A stretch of DNA of 64,000 bases from Hepsetus odoe (Eukaryota; Chordata; Actinopteri; Characiformes; Hepsetidae), in contig CM029374.1 in assembly GCA_017165825.1 (NCBI GenBank), positions 4,295,486-4,359,485 of the forward strand, written 5' to 3'. The notes under the pieces were generated by a model. It worked only from the letters and a program-made list of their open reading frames with translations. It searched no databases and was not told the origin of the DNA. Both the position numbers and the translations under genes were made by a program. Every line of letters begins with the position of its first letter. Within the stretch, counting starts at the first letter, position 1. Shown in pieces: positions 12,444 to 22,988 of the stretch.

Positions 12444-13039
12444 CCTCCTTCTATACCCTATTGACATCAATCTACATGTCTGTCTTTTTATCAGACTTCT
12501 CCTGAGCCAATTTTCTAATCTTTCTGACATTTATTAGGCCATCTTCTTCTTTTTTCAAAATTAGAAATGATTACAGATGTATCATTAATAACCTTGTAAG
12601 TGTAAGCTGAGATCAATGACGACATTGTTTAGTACACTTGAACACATCTTCTTGCTTTAAATAATCAGTGTCGGCCTTCACCCTCCCCTTGTTGGTGGGC
12701 AAAGACCTTCAAAACGATGGTCATGATGGAGCTTGTCATTTTATGAGCTCTCTTTCTTCTTCACTGCAGTGTCTGTTCAGTGGTTGTGAGGAATTAAGAC
12801 AGTCTTTGATTGTATGTTTTGCGCTCTGAGAATTGAGTTTCCAAGGAATCGCCTGTATACATTTGCACTTCCCCACCTCCCTCTGCCCTGAGGCACTTCA
12901 GCTTAGAACGCATATGAATACCAGGCACTTAAGGGAGGCGCTGCTGTTTGGAGATCATTTTAACGAAGTATCACTCTCACTTTAAAGTCAGGATGATGGC
13001 TGGGCCCTGGCTAAAGGGCCTATAGTTCAGAGACTGTTA

Positions 13040-14006
13040 TAAGCTTCAGAGATTAACATGGCAGAGTACAAAGTAGACACAAAGCTGCACTGATTGTGAA
13101 GATTATAAGGGGGGAAAATATTGGGACTAGTTTGCTGTCTTAAAGAATCCACTTCTTTGTGAAATAAAAATATAGTGATAACGTGCCATTTCAATCCATT
13201 TTCAGAATTTAAATCAGAGATTAGCATTATAGAGAATGCAATAAACACTAAACTACACTGACTGTAGAGATTTTTGGGGGCCAAAATCATCTTTGAAATT
13301 TGTTACGGGAAATAATTCAGTTCTTTTTAAAATCAGTTTAGTAAAAATGGAGAGATGAGGCCTATTTCCAAACTATTTTCAGACTTAGCTACAGTATTAG
13401 CTAGGGAGAATTAGCATGAGTGTACAGTAAACCAAAAGCTACCCTGTGGACATTTAAATGGCAAAAATGTTGTGAAAATCTGTATTTTCTGTTTAAAGAA
13501 TACAGTTGTTATGTATTCAAGTGCATGGATTGTCCTTTTTCCCAAACCATTTTCAAACTTTACTTCAGAGGTTAGCATAGCAGAGTGCACCAGTAGACAC
13601 AAAGCTATGCTAACTGTGAGGATTTTGAAAGGGAAAATATCTGTCTAAAAAGTGTAACGTTTTAAAGACTCCACAACTTTGTGAAATCAGCGTAATAAAA
13701 ATCTAAAAAGAAGTTTAAAAAAACATTCAGACTTTGGGTAGAAGCATCAATAATTGGCATTGCAGACTTTAGTCGTCACAAAGCTTTGTTAACTGAAGAT
13801 TTTATGTGGGGAAAAAAACACAACTGTCTTTAACCTTCGCCGTTTTAAATTATTTGTTATTTTATGCCAACTTTTGTTGTAGGCCTCAGAGATTAGCATA
13901 GCAATGTACACAGCAGATGCAAAGCTATATTTACAGCAGAGATTTTATGGGAGAAGCATTATATCACTAAAATGAGCTGTTTTAAACACTTGATTTCAGT
14001 GTAATA

Positions 14007-14066
<60 letters not shown>

Positions 14067-14140
14067 GTTATCTATATACACCATTTTTATAATTTTGTTA
14101 TGAGCTCCAGCGATTAGCATGGGTTCATATGCAAATACGT
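13040..14140. repeat. Degenerate tandem array, unit ~140-220 bp, seven units
   Basis: The landmark CAGAGATTAGCATAGCAGA and its variants recurs at about 13049, 13215, 13400, 13566, 13747, 13887 and 14110. It is usually followed ~25 bases later by ACAAAGCTATGCTAACTGTG-like sequence and then GATTTT.GGGG.AAAATA. The units are strongly diverged from one another. The TA microsatellite at 14014-14062 lies inside the sixth unit. I did not recognise the family. Confidence 0.65.
14014..14062. repeat. TA dinucleotide microsatellite
   Basis: About 24 TA units. Confidence 0.97.
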
Positions 14141-14800
14141 CATGTAGAAAGTGAGGAATGTGCCTAAAACTGTAAAAACGTCTTTATATTTGAGAAATAA
14201 AGTGGATAAACTATCGGTTTTGGAGCATTTTTAAACTCTGACATTGACACACTGAATATCTTCAGATTAGCCTGACAGTGAACACAAGATCCTGTGATAA
14301 AAGTGTCATAAATGCCCATTTTATCCCATATTTAAGCTTGGTGATATCACTATGAAAAGTTTATATGTGTGAAAGGAGTGCCTTGGACTCTCGTCAGTCC
14401 TCATTTCAAAGTAGTTAGTCATATCATTTGAATACAAAAGCAGTAAAATTAACTGTCATACTTGAAGTGGGTGTCACATATATGTCCCACAGACAAGAAA
14501 CTATGAATTAAACTAATCAGTTTTTTACTGGAATTATTTAGATTTTGATTATTTGATGATCATAGGTCACTTCTGTAATGGCAGGGTCCTGATCCAAAAT
14601 CAATACTTTTAACATGAAATCCTTTAAAATGAATTTTAAACACAGAAATGACATTCTTTCATCATGCACAAGGCTGTTTTTCCCAAAAATATTCAAATAG
14701 CAAGAACTGTATGTAACTACATGTATGAAGTATCATGTTTCTGTGCATTCTGACGAACATCTTTCATTTTCAATAATAAAAATTATTTATATTAACAGCA

Positions 14801-14946
14801 TTTAGCAGACGCTCTTATCCAGAGTGACTTCCATGTCCTAATTACAGGGACAGTCCCCCCTGGAGACACTCTGGGTTAAGGGTCTTGCTCAGGAACCCAG
14901 TGGTGGTAGTGCCAGAGGTGGGACTCAAACCTGGGACCTCTTGAGC
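14801..14946. repeat. Teleost dispersed repeat of the 'TTTAGCAGACGCTCTTATCC' type
   Basis: It begins with CATTTAGCAGACGCT and TATCCAGAGTGACTT. It continues through GGTTAAGGGTCTTGCTCA and a B-box-like GGGACTCAAACCTGGG. This block is familiar from many fish genomes. It directly abuts the Tc1-like element that follows. Confidence 0.7.
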
Positions 14947-14961
14947 CATAGGTCCATAGGT

Positions 14962-15450
14962 AAGTTTTAGGCAGGTGTGGAAAAAATGCTGTAAACAAAG
15001 AACGCTTTCAGAAATGGAAGCGTTAATCATTTATTTTCACCAATCAACAAAATGTAGTGAATGAACAAAAGAGAATCTAAATCAAATCAGTATTTGGTGT
15101 GACCACCCTTTGCCTTCAAAACAGCATCAATTCTTTTAGGTACACTTGCACACAGTTTTTAAAGGAACTCGGCTGGTAGGTTGTTCCGAACATCTTGGAG
15201 AACTAACCACAGATCTTCTGTGGATGTAGGCTTCCTCACATCCTGTCTCTTCCCAGACACACTGGATGATGTTGAGATCAGGGCTCTGTGGAGGCCAGAA
15301 GAATTGATGCTGGTTTGAAGGCAAAAGGTAGTAACACCAAATATTGATCTGATTTAGATTTTTCTTTTGTTCGCTCACTTTGCATTTTGTAAATTGATTT
15401 TCTGTTTACAGCATTTTTTCACACCTGCCTTTTAACTTTTGCACAGTACT
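14962..15450 (-). mobile_element. Tc1/mariner-like element with long inverted repeats, defective
   Basis: The left arm (from 14962) and right arm (ending ~15450) are long imperfect inverted repeats. They share GGCAGGTGTG, AAAAAATGCTGTAAAC, GAACAAAAGA and ATCTAAATCA..TCA segments and extend about 150 bp inward. Between them the minus strand keeps a piece of a Tc1 transposase C-terminus (WPPQSPDLNIIQCVW, bases ~15290-15245). In active Tc1 proteins that motif carries the last DDE-triad acidic residue (NPIENLW or NIIEHVW); here it reads Q. The rest of the transposase is missing, so the element cannot be autonomous. Confidence 0.85.
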
Positions 15451-16357
15451 GTATATATATATATATATATATATAATTTTTTTTCATATATCCATTTATT
15501 TTCAAACTCCTTTAAAGCAGCAAATAATTGCAAAATTTCAAGATTTTGTCAAAATGGTTTGTTTTTTCAAATGCCCTGCAGCAGACCTGCGGGAACAGTT
15601 TTGGCCAGAGTAATATAGTTGTTAAAACCTGTTAAAAAAAAGGCTTTTATGGGTTGTAGAAGAATGCAATCGATAGGAGTCTGAATGTTTTTCAAAACCA
15701 CTTAACGCTCAACCACTCAATTTCAAAAGGCAATCAATGGTGACAATTGTGTCAACAGTGTAAATGTGATATTTCGGCAGATTTAGGGTAATTATGATCA
15801 ACCAATGCCGTGTAAACATTAACCCTGACACTTCATTTGACCCTTGCTTTTAGATATGCTTGGTACTTCTATCGGCATTAGATCATTTAGTCTAAGAAAG
15901 TAAACTGTTTCCTTGTTCACATTCTAGGTTTCAGTTCATTTCTAATTAGTTTCTAAATCATTTAAGTTGTGCTACTGAACACTTGTTCATTACATGTTGC
16001 ATAAACGTTTCACTGGTGGTTTCAACCTATAGATCTCACCAGAGACAGGTAGACCTATCTGTAAGATGTCACTCCAGTTTACACTAGCATAGTTTTAATA
16101 CTGTGTGCAATAGTTATGACTACTTAGTCACAAAAAGTCTTTGTCATAACTAACCATATTATTTTTTCACAAAATTTAGCCATATCCTATTCCAGCTACT
16201 CCTTCAGTCACATATTAACACCAACACAGGAAGGTTGGCATGTACCTTCTCTCATTCGTGTGCAGTGCCCATGCATTTTTAAAAAAACGGCCTTGAACAA
16301 CTCAAGGCAAATTTGAGAACACTACCAATTCTATTATGGCCCTAATGGATATCAGCA
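15451..16357. other. Intergenic, no gene seen
   Basis: A short TA run follows the Tc1-like end. The remainder has no frame or repeat I recognise. Confidence 0.5.
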
Positions 16358-16576
16358 CAGGATCAGAAGGTCATGGGTTCAAATCCCAGACCAGTAGGTT
16401 GCCCAGAGATACCCTTGAGTGGTACTGTCCCCACCACTGCTCCCTGGATACTAAACAGGCCTGCCCATTGCTGCATGGTGTGTGTATCGGATAAATGCAG
16501 AAGATGCATTTCACTGTGGTTCCATGAGTGTTGTGTTGTATGTTCACAATGACAAATCAGTTCACTTCACTTCAGT
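16358..16576 (+). mobile_element. tRNA-headed SINE, copy 4, 5' diverged
   Basis: The B box region (GGGTTCAAATCCC), the CAGTAGGTTGCCC block and the CACAATGACAAATCAGTTCAC tail are present. The box A region is not recognisable. Confidence 0.75.
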
Positions 16577-19500
16577 GGGGGAGAGGGAGAGCCTTCCCAG
16601 ATGACAGGGCAAATGGTTTTGAAGCCCTTCATTCTGCCTTTCCTTAAAAAATTAAAAAATACATTGCACTTCCATTTTCTTGAAATGGAAACATATGTTT
16701 AGTTTTGGCAACCGTTAAAACGGGAGCAGCCAAAAGAAGAAGCAGGAGATTATACTTCCATTTTCTAATACTGACACGCAGGGTCGGTTTAATTCTGTCC
16801 GTAAAGCTCGAAGGTCCTCCACTGGGCTTCCGCTCCTGCAACAACAAAGTGTCAGCAGATTTATTTCAGCAGTGTAACTCACCTATTTTTTCATTCATTA
16901 TTTTGCACAAGAAGGTGTTTTTGGACAAGAATGCCATGAATAAACCATGAACGTAGCCTGTTCCCCAGACGAAGAGAATTTTGGGCAGGAAAGCACCAGA
17001 CGTTCTGATCCTAATGAATGAAAACTGACGAGTGCATGGAGGTGATGCATTTGTTACTACATGTCTACAATCACAGCAGTGCTTTCGCCTCAAGCTAAGA
17101 CTCTGGAATCAAGGCTTTGGCTTCTTTTTTTTTTCTACAATTGATCTTACAGTTTTGGGTCTGGGTGTCTGGCCATCAAGCTGTAACTTGCCCCCCTCAC
17201 AGCATCAATGTAATGAAATACTATCAGGTGTAAACTGCACTCAAGCAAAGGGCTCCATTCACAAGCAAGCTAAGGCCTCACCACTAATTAAGACAGGGTG
17301 CTGTTTAATTCCACAGCTGTGGGTTGAAAGACACAGGAAATGTGTCTTTCACAGGTCAAACTGAGCCAAGACGCAGCTGACAGGACAGCTAAAGCTGTCA
17401 CGACTGCCACATTTGTTGACAGAAAGAAAAATTCCAATCATAGCTGGTCTGAATCCCTAGTAAACATCAGTATGTAGAGTTGCAGTGCAAAAGGGTTACT
17501 CTTCACATAGCGGTGTCATGAAGAACACATTTTTTGAATTGCACACATGACCATAAAGTTACCAATCCGGTTATTGTGGCTAACTCCTCTGTAAAATGTG
17601 TGCAGATAAGAATTGTGAAAATCTATCAGGTAGTTTGGATAGTAAAAAGTCGCCCACCCTGCTTCCCTACCAATTGGAGCTGACCTCCACCTGATTAGGT
17701 CATTATTTTATTTCGCTATGATTTGTGACCACAGACATGGGCAAATTTATTGGGCCCCTTTCGCAAAAGAAAATGATCCACACAAATCACACTTAGCTTT
17801 CGACTGTTTTTTTAATTTTAAAGAATACAAAAAAAAACCAAAAAAACCTTTAACGTAATTTGGCCGCACAACCTTTAGCTTCTAGCTTCTGCATCTGCAT
17901 CTGCATCTGCACCTGCATTTGCCAACAGATATTTTGGCAACTTTGCAACTGGCCAACATTCCATTCCATCCGTTCCATTCTGGCTTTTTTCTTTTTCTTG
18001 CACTAGTCCCCCTGGGTCCTCTTTCATGAAGCTCTGTGTTGTGCAAAGTGTGATGGGTGGTGCAATCCTTGACCTGGAGTGTTGTGGGACGTTTCCTTGG
18101 CTCTTTGGCCGGTCCATCTGCTCCATCCTTCTGATCCACCTGCCATTGCATCTTTTGGGAGGTTGGCTACATGGACCTCATACTTCTTAATAATATTTGG
18201 AACTTTAGTCACAAAAACATGTTGGTTAAAGATTTACCTTGAAAATATTTATCTATAACCTTTGTTCACGCTTTCATGATGATCAGCTAGTAACCGATCA
18301 TCATGAAAGCGCAAAAAAATCTGCCATATTGTTCAGACTTTGGGGTTGTCTCACATCACCTAATTAGATTTTTATGGCTGCTTATATAAAAACGCATTAT
18401 TGGTTTTACTGAATTATATCTGACTTTGTTTTTATCCAACAGGTGAAATGTTATAACCACTGAGGATTCATGCGGTGTCAGTTACCTGGCCTGCTAGCCT
18501 AGCCCCTGATCTGTAGGCCCAACGACCAGTGTAACTCTTACCTTGTAATAAAAAAAAAAACCATCTTTATACAGCACTAAATAAACCAGGGACATTTATA
18601 CCCTTTCGGATGGAGAAAATGAGACCAACTAGGTTTATCGACCTAGAGGGATGCTCGAAAATTAAGCTTATATCTTGTTGTCTACTAACAAGACATTTCT
18701 GTTGTTTTACGTTTCTACCATCTGTTTTCGTCTGAAAGCCATCACAAATGTGTATAATAGATTAATAACCACCAAAAAGCAGTTGTTTTTCAAAAGTTTC
18801 ACCCACTTTCAAGACTCATCATCAGAAGGGGGGTGGCCTAGACTTTAATTCTGTGATCTCAGTCTGGAGACTTGTGTGACAGCCATGTGAAGCAAACAAG
18901 CATGTTTACAAAAGATGAAGCCAAGTTAACATCTTTCAACTGGGCTAGAGTTTCATTTTAACATTGTTCTGCAGTCACCTGATCGCAAGATGTAGAGCAG
19001 TTTACACTTGGCATTTCCCTGTATCTCCAAATTCTGTTGGAAGGGTGCCATGCACATTTACTATCAGTCTCTCCCTGTGTTTGTTGTCAGGTACAAATGT
19101 TCAGAGAGGCCTTTAAAATGTTTAGACTGGGTAGATTACTAAACACACAGGAGTTGAGATGAAAAAAAGCTACACGAAACAACTGCTGTGGGGATGCAGA
19201 TTGGGTGGTCTACCTCTATTGTAAGACATTTTAGGAATTCAGAGGTAAAGAGGTCTTAAATGTCCCTGCATGACATGATTCACTTTTAAATGACCACATT
19301 ACTGACATTTGTGCAGTGTGAACTCTGCAGCATTATCCGTTTTTATAACTCCCATATGTAAATGAGCCTTCTTCTGATTGGACGTTCTATGTTTTTACAT
19401 TAAAAATCAGTCTGGACTTATGTCATGGCTTAAGTCTGGATGGGTGGAGCTAAAATGCTTTACACGGAATAGGTGGGTTTATGAAAATCAGTTTTCACAA

Positions 19501-19803
19501 AGTCAAAAAGGAATTCATAAAATCTCTGAAACTGCAATTTTGAATAGTTTTTTGTGTTAAAACTGAGCACTTCCGTTCATGAACTTCCACTGTGGCACCA
19601 GTAGCGGTGTGTCCTGCACCAATGGTTCATTCCCAGTTAGTAGGGCTTATCTGTGGCTGGAAGAATGCCACTTACATTCCTAGGCCTTGACGCTTCCTAA
19701 AAAGATTACTGTAAGAGAGCAGCATTTCTCAATTACTACTTCAGCACATCCCTCAAACCTACAAAGTAGATTTGTAATTTTATGGGCTAAATAAAATAAT
19801 ATG
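16577..19803. other. Intergenic, no gene seen
   Basis: Contains a CTGCAT-type hexamer run at 17885-17914 and the hairpin at 18269-18311. The open frames here (up to 110 codons) overlap one another on both strands and show no domain. Confidence 0.5.
18269..18311. repeat. Perfect 16-bp inverted repeat with 11-base loop
   Basis: The arm CGCTTTCATGATGATC (18269-18284) is the exact reverse complement of 18296-18311; the loop is AGCTAGTAACC. It is not part of a repeat family I know. Confidence 0.85.
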
Positions 19804-20008
19804 CCGGGGGCAGCGGTGGCCTGTGGTTAGGGAGTGGTCCTGGATCGAAAGATTGTGGGTTCGATTCCCTCACCAGTAGGTTGCCCTGAGGTACCCTTGA
19901 GCAAGGTACTGTCCCCATCACTGCTGCATGTGTGCGCATGGGTGAAACGCAGAGGTTGTGTTGCACTGTGCTGTTTCACAATGACAAGAATAGTCACTTT
20001 CACTTAAG
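19804..20008 (+). mobile_element. tRNA-headed SINE, copy 5
   Basis: Box A is shortened by two bases and the B box GGTTCGATTCC is intact. There is an internal deletion between CCCATCACTGCT and GCATGTGTGC, and the tail ends ATAGTCACTTTCACTT. Confidence 0.85.
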
Positions 20009-21123
20009 TCTCAGTTCACCATCCACTTAAATAAAATGTGTTCCAAACACAAAGGTCTACAGTGAACCTTGTCCTGGTCACATGTGTATCAGAACTGGGA
20101 CGAAGTGGATGCTGATCTGCAGCTTTCGTGAAGCTGGGTCCATGCTGGGATGATTAAGAACAGCATGTCTTGTAACTAGTCCTGATGAAAGATCTTTGCT
20201 TTAGTCACCGTTGTCACAGCCATGTAGCATTCAGCCGAGGTGTGGCAGCGTGCTGGAGAGCGTGAGTGTGTTTTGATGGAATGTCACCCGACTGCATTGC
20301 GACGCTGTTGCTTCTTTCTACGCCCGTATTGCATTGCCCTGGAACATCCATCTTTAACATCCACTTTACTACGCAGTTCTCACTTTTTTTTGCTTGTTTA
20401 CACCAAAGCTGCTGGTAGATAAACAATTACGTTTAATTCCAAGTATATTGTAAAACGCGCTTGGCCACCCAATTAGGGGGTGTCAAGTCAAGTGGATGCT
20501 AAACCACATCCACAAGTCTGCACCTCTTTATAAATAGCTGACACAAGACTAAGGGACAAATGCATTAAAAAGACCTGGCTAGTGACTTCTAATGCTTTTA
20601 ACATTCTTGCAGCTCCAGATCAAAAAAAAAAAAAAAAAAAAAAATTGAGTTCTAGACGTGTCTCGGCTGGACAACATTCAAGGTTAGACGAAATTTGGGC
20701 ACACTGGACTTTTTCCCCTGAATCACTCCTTCAGTATCAACAGAAGTCCAGAAATGCAGACACTAATTGTACCACCTTCTGAATTTGACCTGTAGTATAT
20801 ATTCCTGACCGGACATTTTCAAGTAATGAAGTCACTGATTTTGGAAGAAAAAAAAAAAGAAGAAAAAGGCACTTTAAGCATCTCTGTCAGCCCGAGTATT
20901 CGACTGGCTTGAGGTAAGATCAAATTCCAGCTGATAAGAATCTTTTATCACATCCAACAATGCTCTGGTTTCACAACACACATGCAAACTCTAGACAACG
21001 ACGCAACCAAAGGAATCCACGGTATGTCCAAACTACCTGCCTGACCACTCCATGATTTATGATTTTTTTTTATTATTAGAGATTCTAATTAATTATAATA
21101 ATTTTTTTGGTTATTAGAGAAAT
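20009..21123. other. Intergenic, no gene seen
   Basis: Holds a poly-A run at about 20620-20644 and nothing else recognisable. Confidence 0.5.
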
Positions 21124-21330
21124 ATGGCAGCGGTGGTCTAGTGGTTAGGGACTAAATCATAAGATCATGGGTTCCAATCCCAGATCAGTAGGTTACCCTG
21201 AGTTATACTTGAGCAAGGTGCCGTACCCATCACTGCACCCCGAGCACTTTAAATAGCTGCTCCTGGTGTGGTTAAATATAGAGGCTGCATTTCGTTGTGC
21301 TGTCTCACAATGCCAATTTGTCACTTAGAA
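21124..21330 (+). mobile_element. tRNA-headed SINE, copy 6
   Basis: An older copy. The head GCAGCGGTGGTCTAGTGG is clear, the B box has mutated to GGGTTCCAATCCC, and the tail ends CACAATGCCAATTTGTCACTT. Confidence 0.8.
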
Positions 21331-22724
21331 CGAAATGTAAGTCCAATTAAAGACTTTACTATATGCTCTCTGCTATTCCTCACCTTTGGTTACCTGATTT
21401 TTTTTTAATAATGTCCTTTTTAATGGTTTGCAAAAGGCAATTATATAAATACAACTTCTTTTTGTTGTTGTTAACTCCTACCCTAAACCTTCCTCCAACA
21501 TGAAGTTAACATGGCTCCATTCAAACTGACCATTAGAGTTTAAGTCTGCATTTCAGGCGACTACTTTTCAAGTTTACTTTTCAAACTGTTCGCATTCATT
21601 GTCAGGGCTGGTAGCAGCACCATCCTCGCATCAGCAGGTACATTCCTAAGCCAGTCGAGCTGCAAAGTCGCAACTATGTATTGTTCATTCGTCTAGAATG
21701 CAGGCATGCTTGTAGACTGAATCTTATACTGTATCTCATTACATTACAGCAAATTACACAATAGCAAAACTACTATAAGGGTACAACAACTTGGCTACAG
21801 CTCTGGCTTTCTTCCTTCCATATAAATAAGCGAAGCAAAAAAAATAAAATAAAATAAATAAATCGGTAACACGATGGTTTTATGTAGTCAATTTATTTGC
21901 TGAAATAAAACCATAGAGCAGATACAAATTGGGACAAACATACACAGTATGTTTACAGTGGTGGGTGTTACAGAAGACATGTCATCACAATCAAATGGGA
22001 AGCTTTCCAAAGAGGACCACGATGTCAGGACCATCTCTTGGAGAAACTGTACACTTCAACAATTGTGTGTGCACATCTGGCGAACTGACCGTGGCAGGAT
22101 TTTACAGTTCAAGGACTGGACGTTGGGACGTTGTCCTTCACTGGTGACATGGGCTCGGCTTTTTTACACGGGTGTAACTTTGAGCTCTCCCTGAAACACA
22201 GCAAAGGTGTGATCATTGTAAATATAATGGATCTGACCAGTCTGGCGCAGCTAATATTGAACGGTTTTTAATTGGATAAACGTACACACAAAAAAATGAA
22301 TAAACGCCTTCTGTCATATATATTTGTTCATCAGAATAATGGCCATCACTGGCTTTCCTCTTGTCCTTATATTTCTTAATGCCAATCACTATGACAGGTC
22401 AGTGACTCAGCTCTCGGAAATGATGCTAGTCCTTCATACCATACAATAATTTCCTTTAAGTTTGTGCCAGAAAATTGCCTGGCACTTAACAACCTTAAAA
22501 ATCACTCATGTTTCACATGGGAATTTAGTCACACCTCTAATGCCAAAGGCTCATTTAAGCATTCCTCTTCAGATCTTCGTTGTCCTTCAGTTAAACCATA
22601 ATCTAGCTAGAAAAATATAATAATGGAATTCAAAAATTGTTTTATGCACGTCTTGACTTTTAAAAACCCACAACTATGAACTATCAGCCCTTAAAATAGT
22701 AAAAGTTGTGATTCAGAATTCAGA
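21331..22724. other. Intergenic and exo1 downstream flank, no gene seen
   Basis: Two overlapping frames near 21930-22190 show no domain. The region otherwise looks unique and AT-rich. Confidence 0.5.
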
Positions 22725-22730
22725 TTTATT
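22725..22730 (-). terminator. Candidate polyadenylation signal of exo1
   Basis: AATAAA on the minus strand, about 260 bases past the exo1 stop. Confidence 0.45.
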
Positions 22731-22988
22731 AAAATTCCTGTGGTCCCACCTTGAGGAAGTTTTAGAAAACACTAGTACTGGACCATCCATTGTGGGATGT
22801 TGAATGTAAGAGTAACTTTACAATTCGTAAAATAGTGAATAGTAAATGAGATGTGCTGCATGATGTTCTTTTTGTTTACTCTAGTATGAAAGGATCATCA
22901 GTTGATCATTATTCTATCATGCCGGAGAAGAAAAGCTAGTTTTCCTAGCATCAGGCCACTATGGGATTACCTCTCCATTCCAAAACAC

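Noticed and set aside
13027..13602. Minus-strand frames with repeated 'Q-C-S..A-M-L-I-S' peptide
   Set aside because: The peptide repeat reflects the degenerate tandem DNA array. Frames are not preserved from unit to unit.
15136..15378. 80-codon frame as a transposase gene
   Set aside because: It keeps only the C-terminal DDE-proximal motif, with the catalytic acid replaced and long inverted repeats intruding. Treated as part of the defective Tc1-like element.
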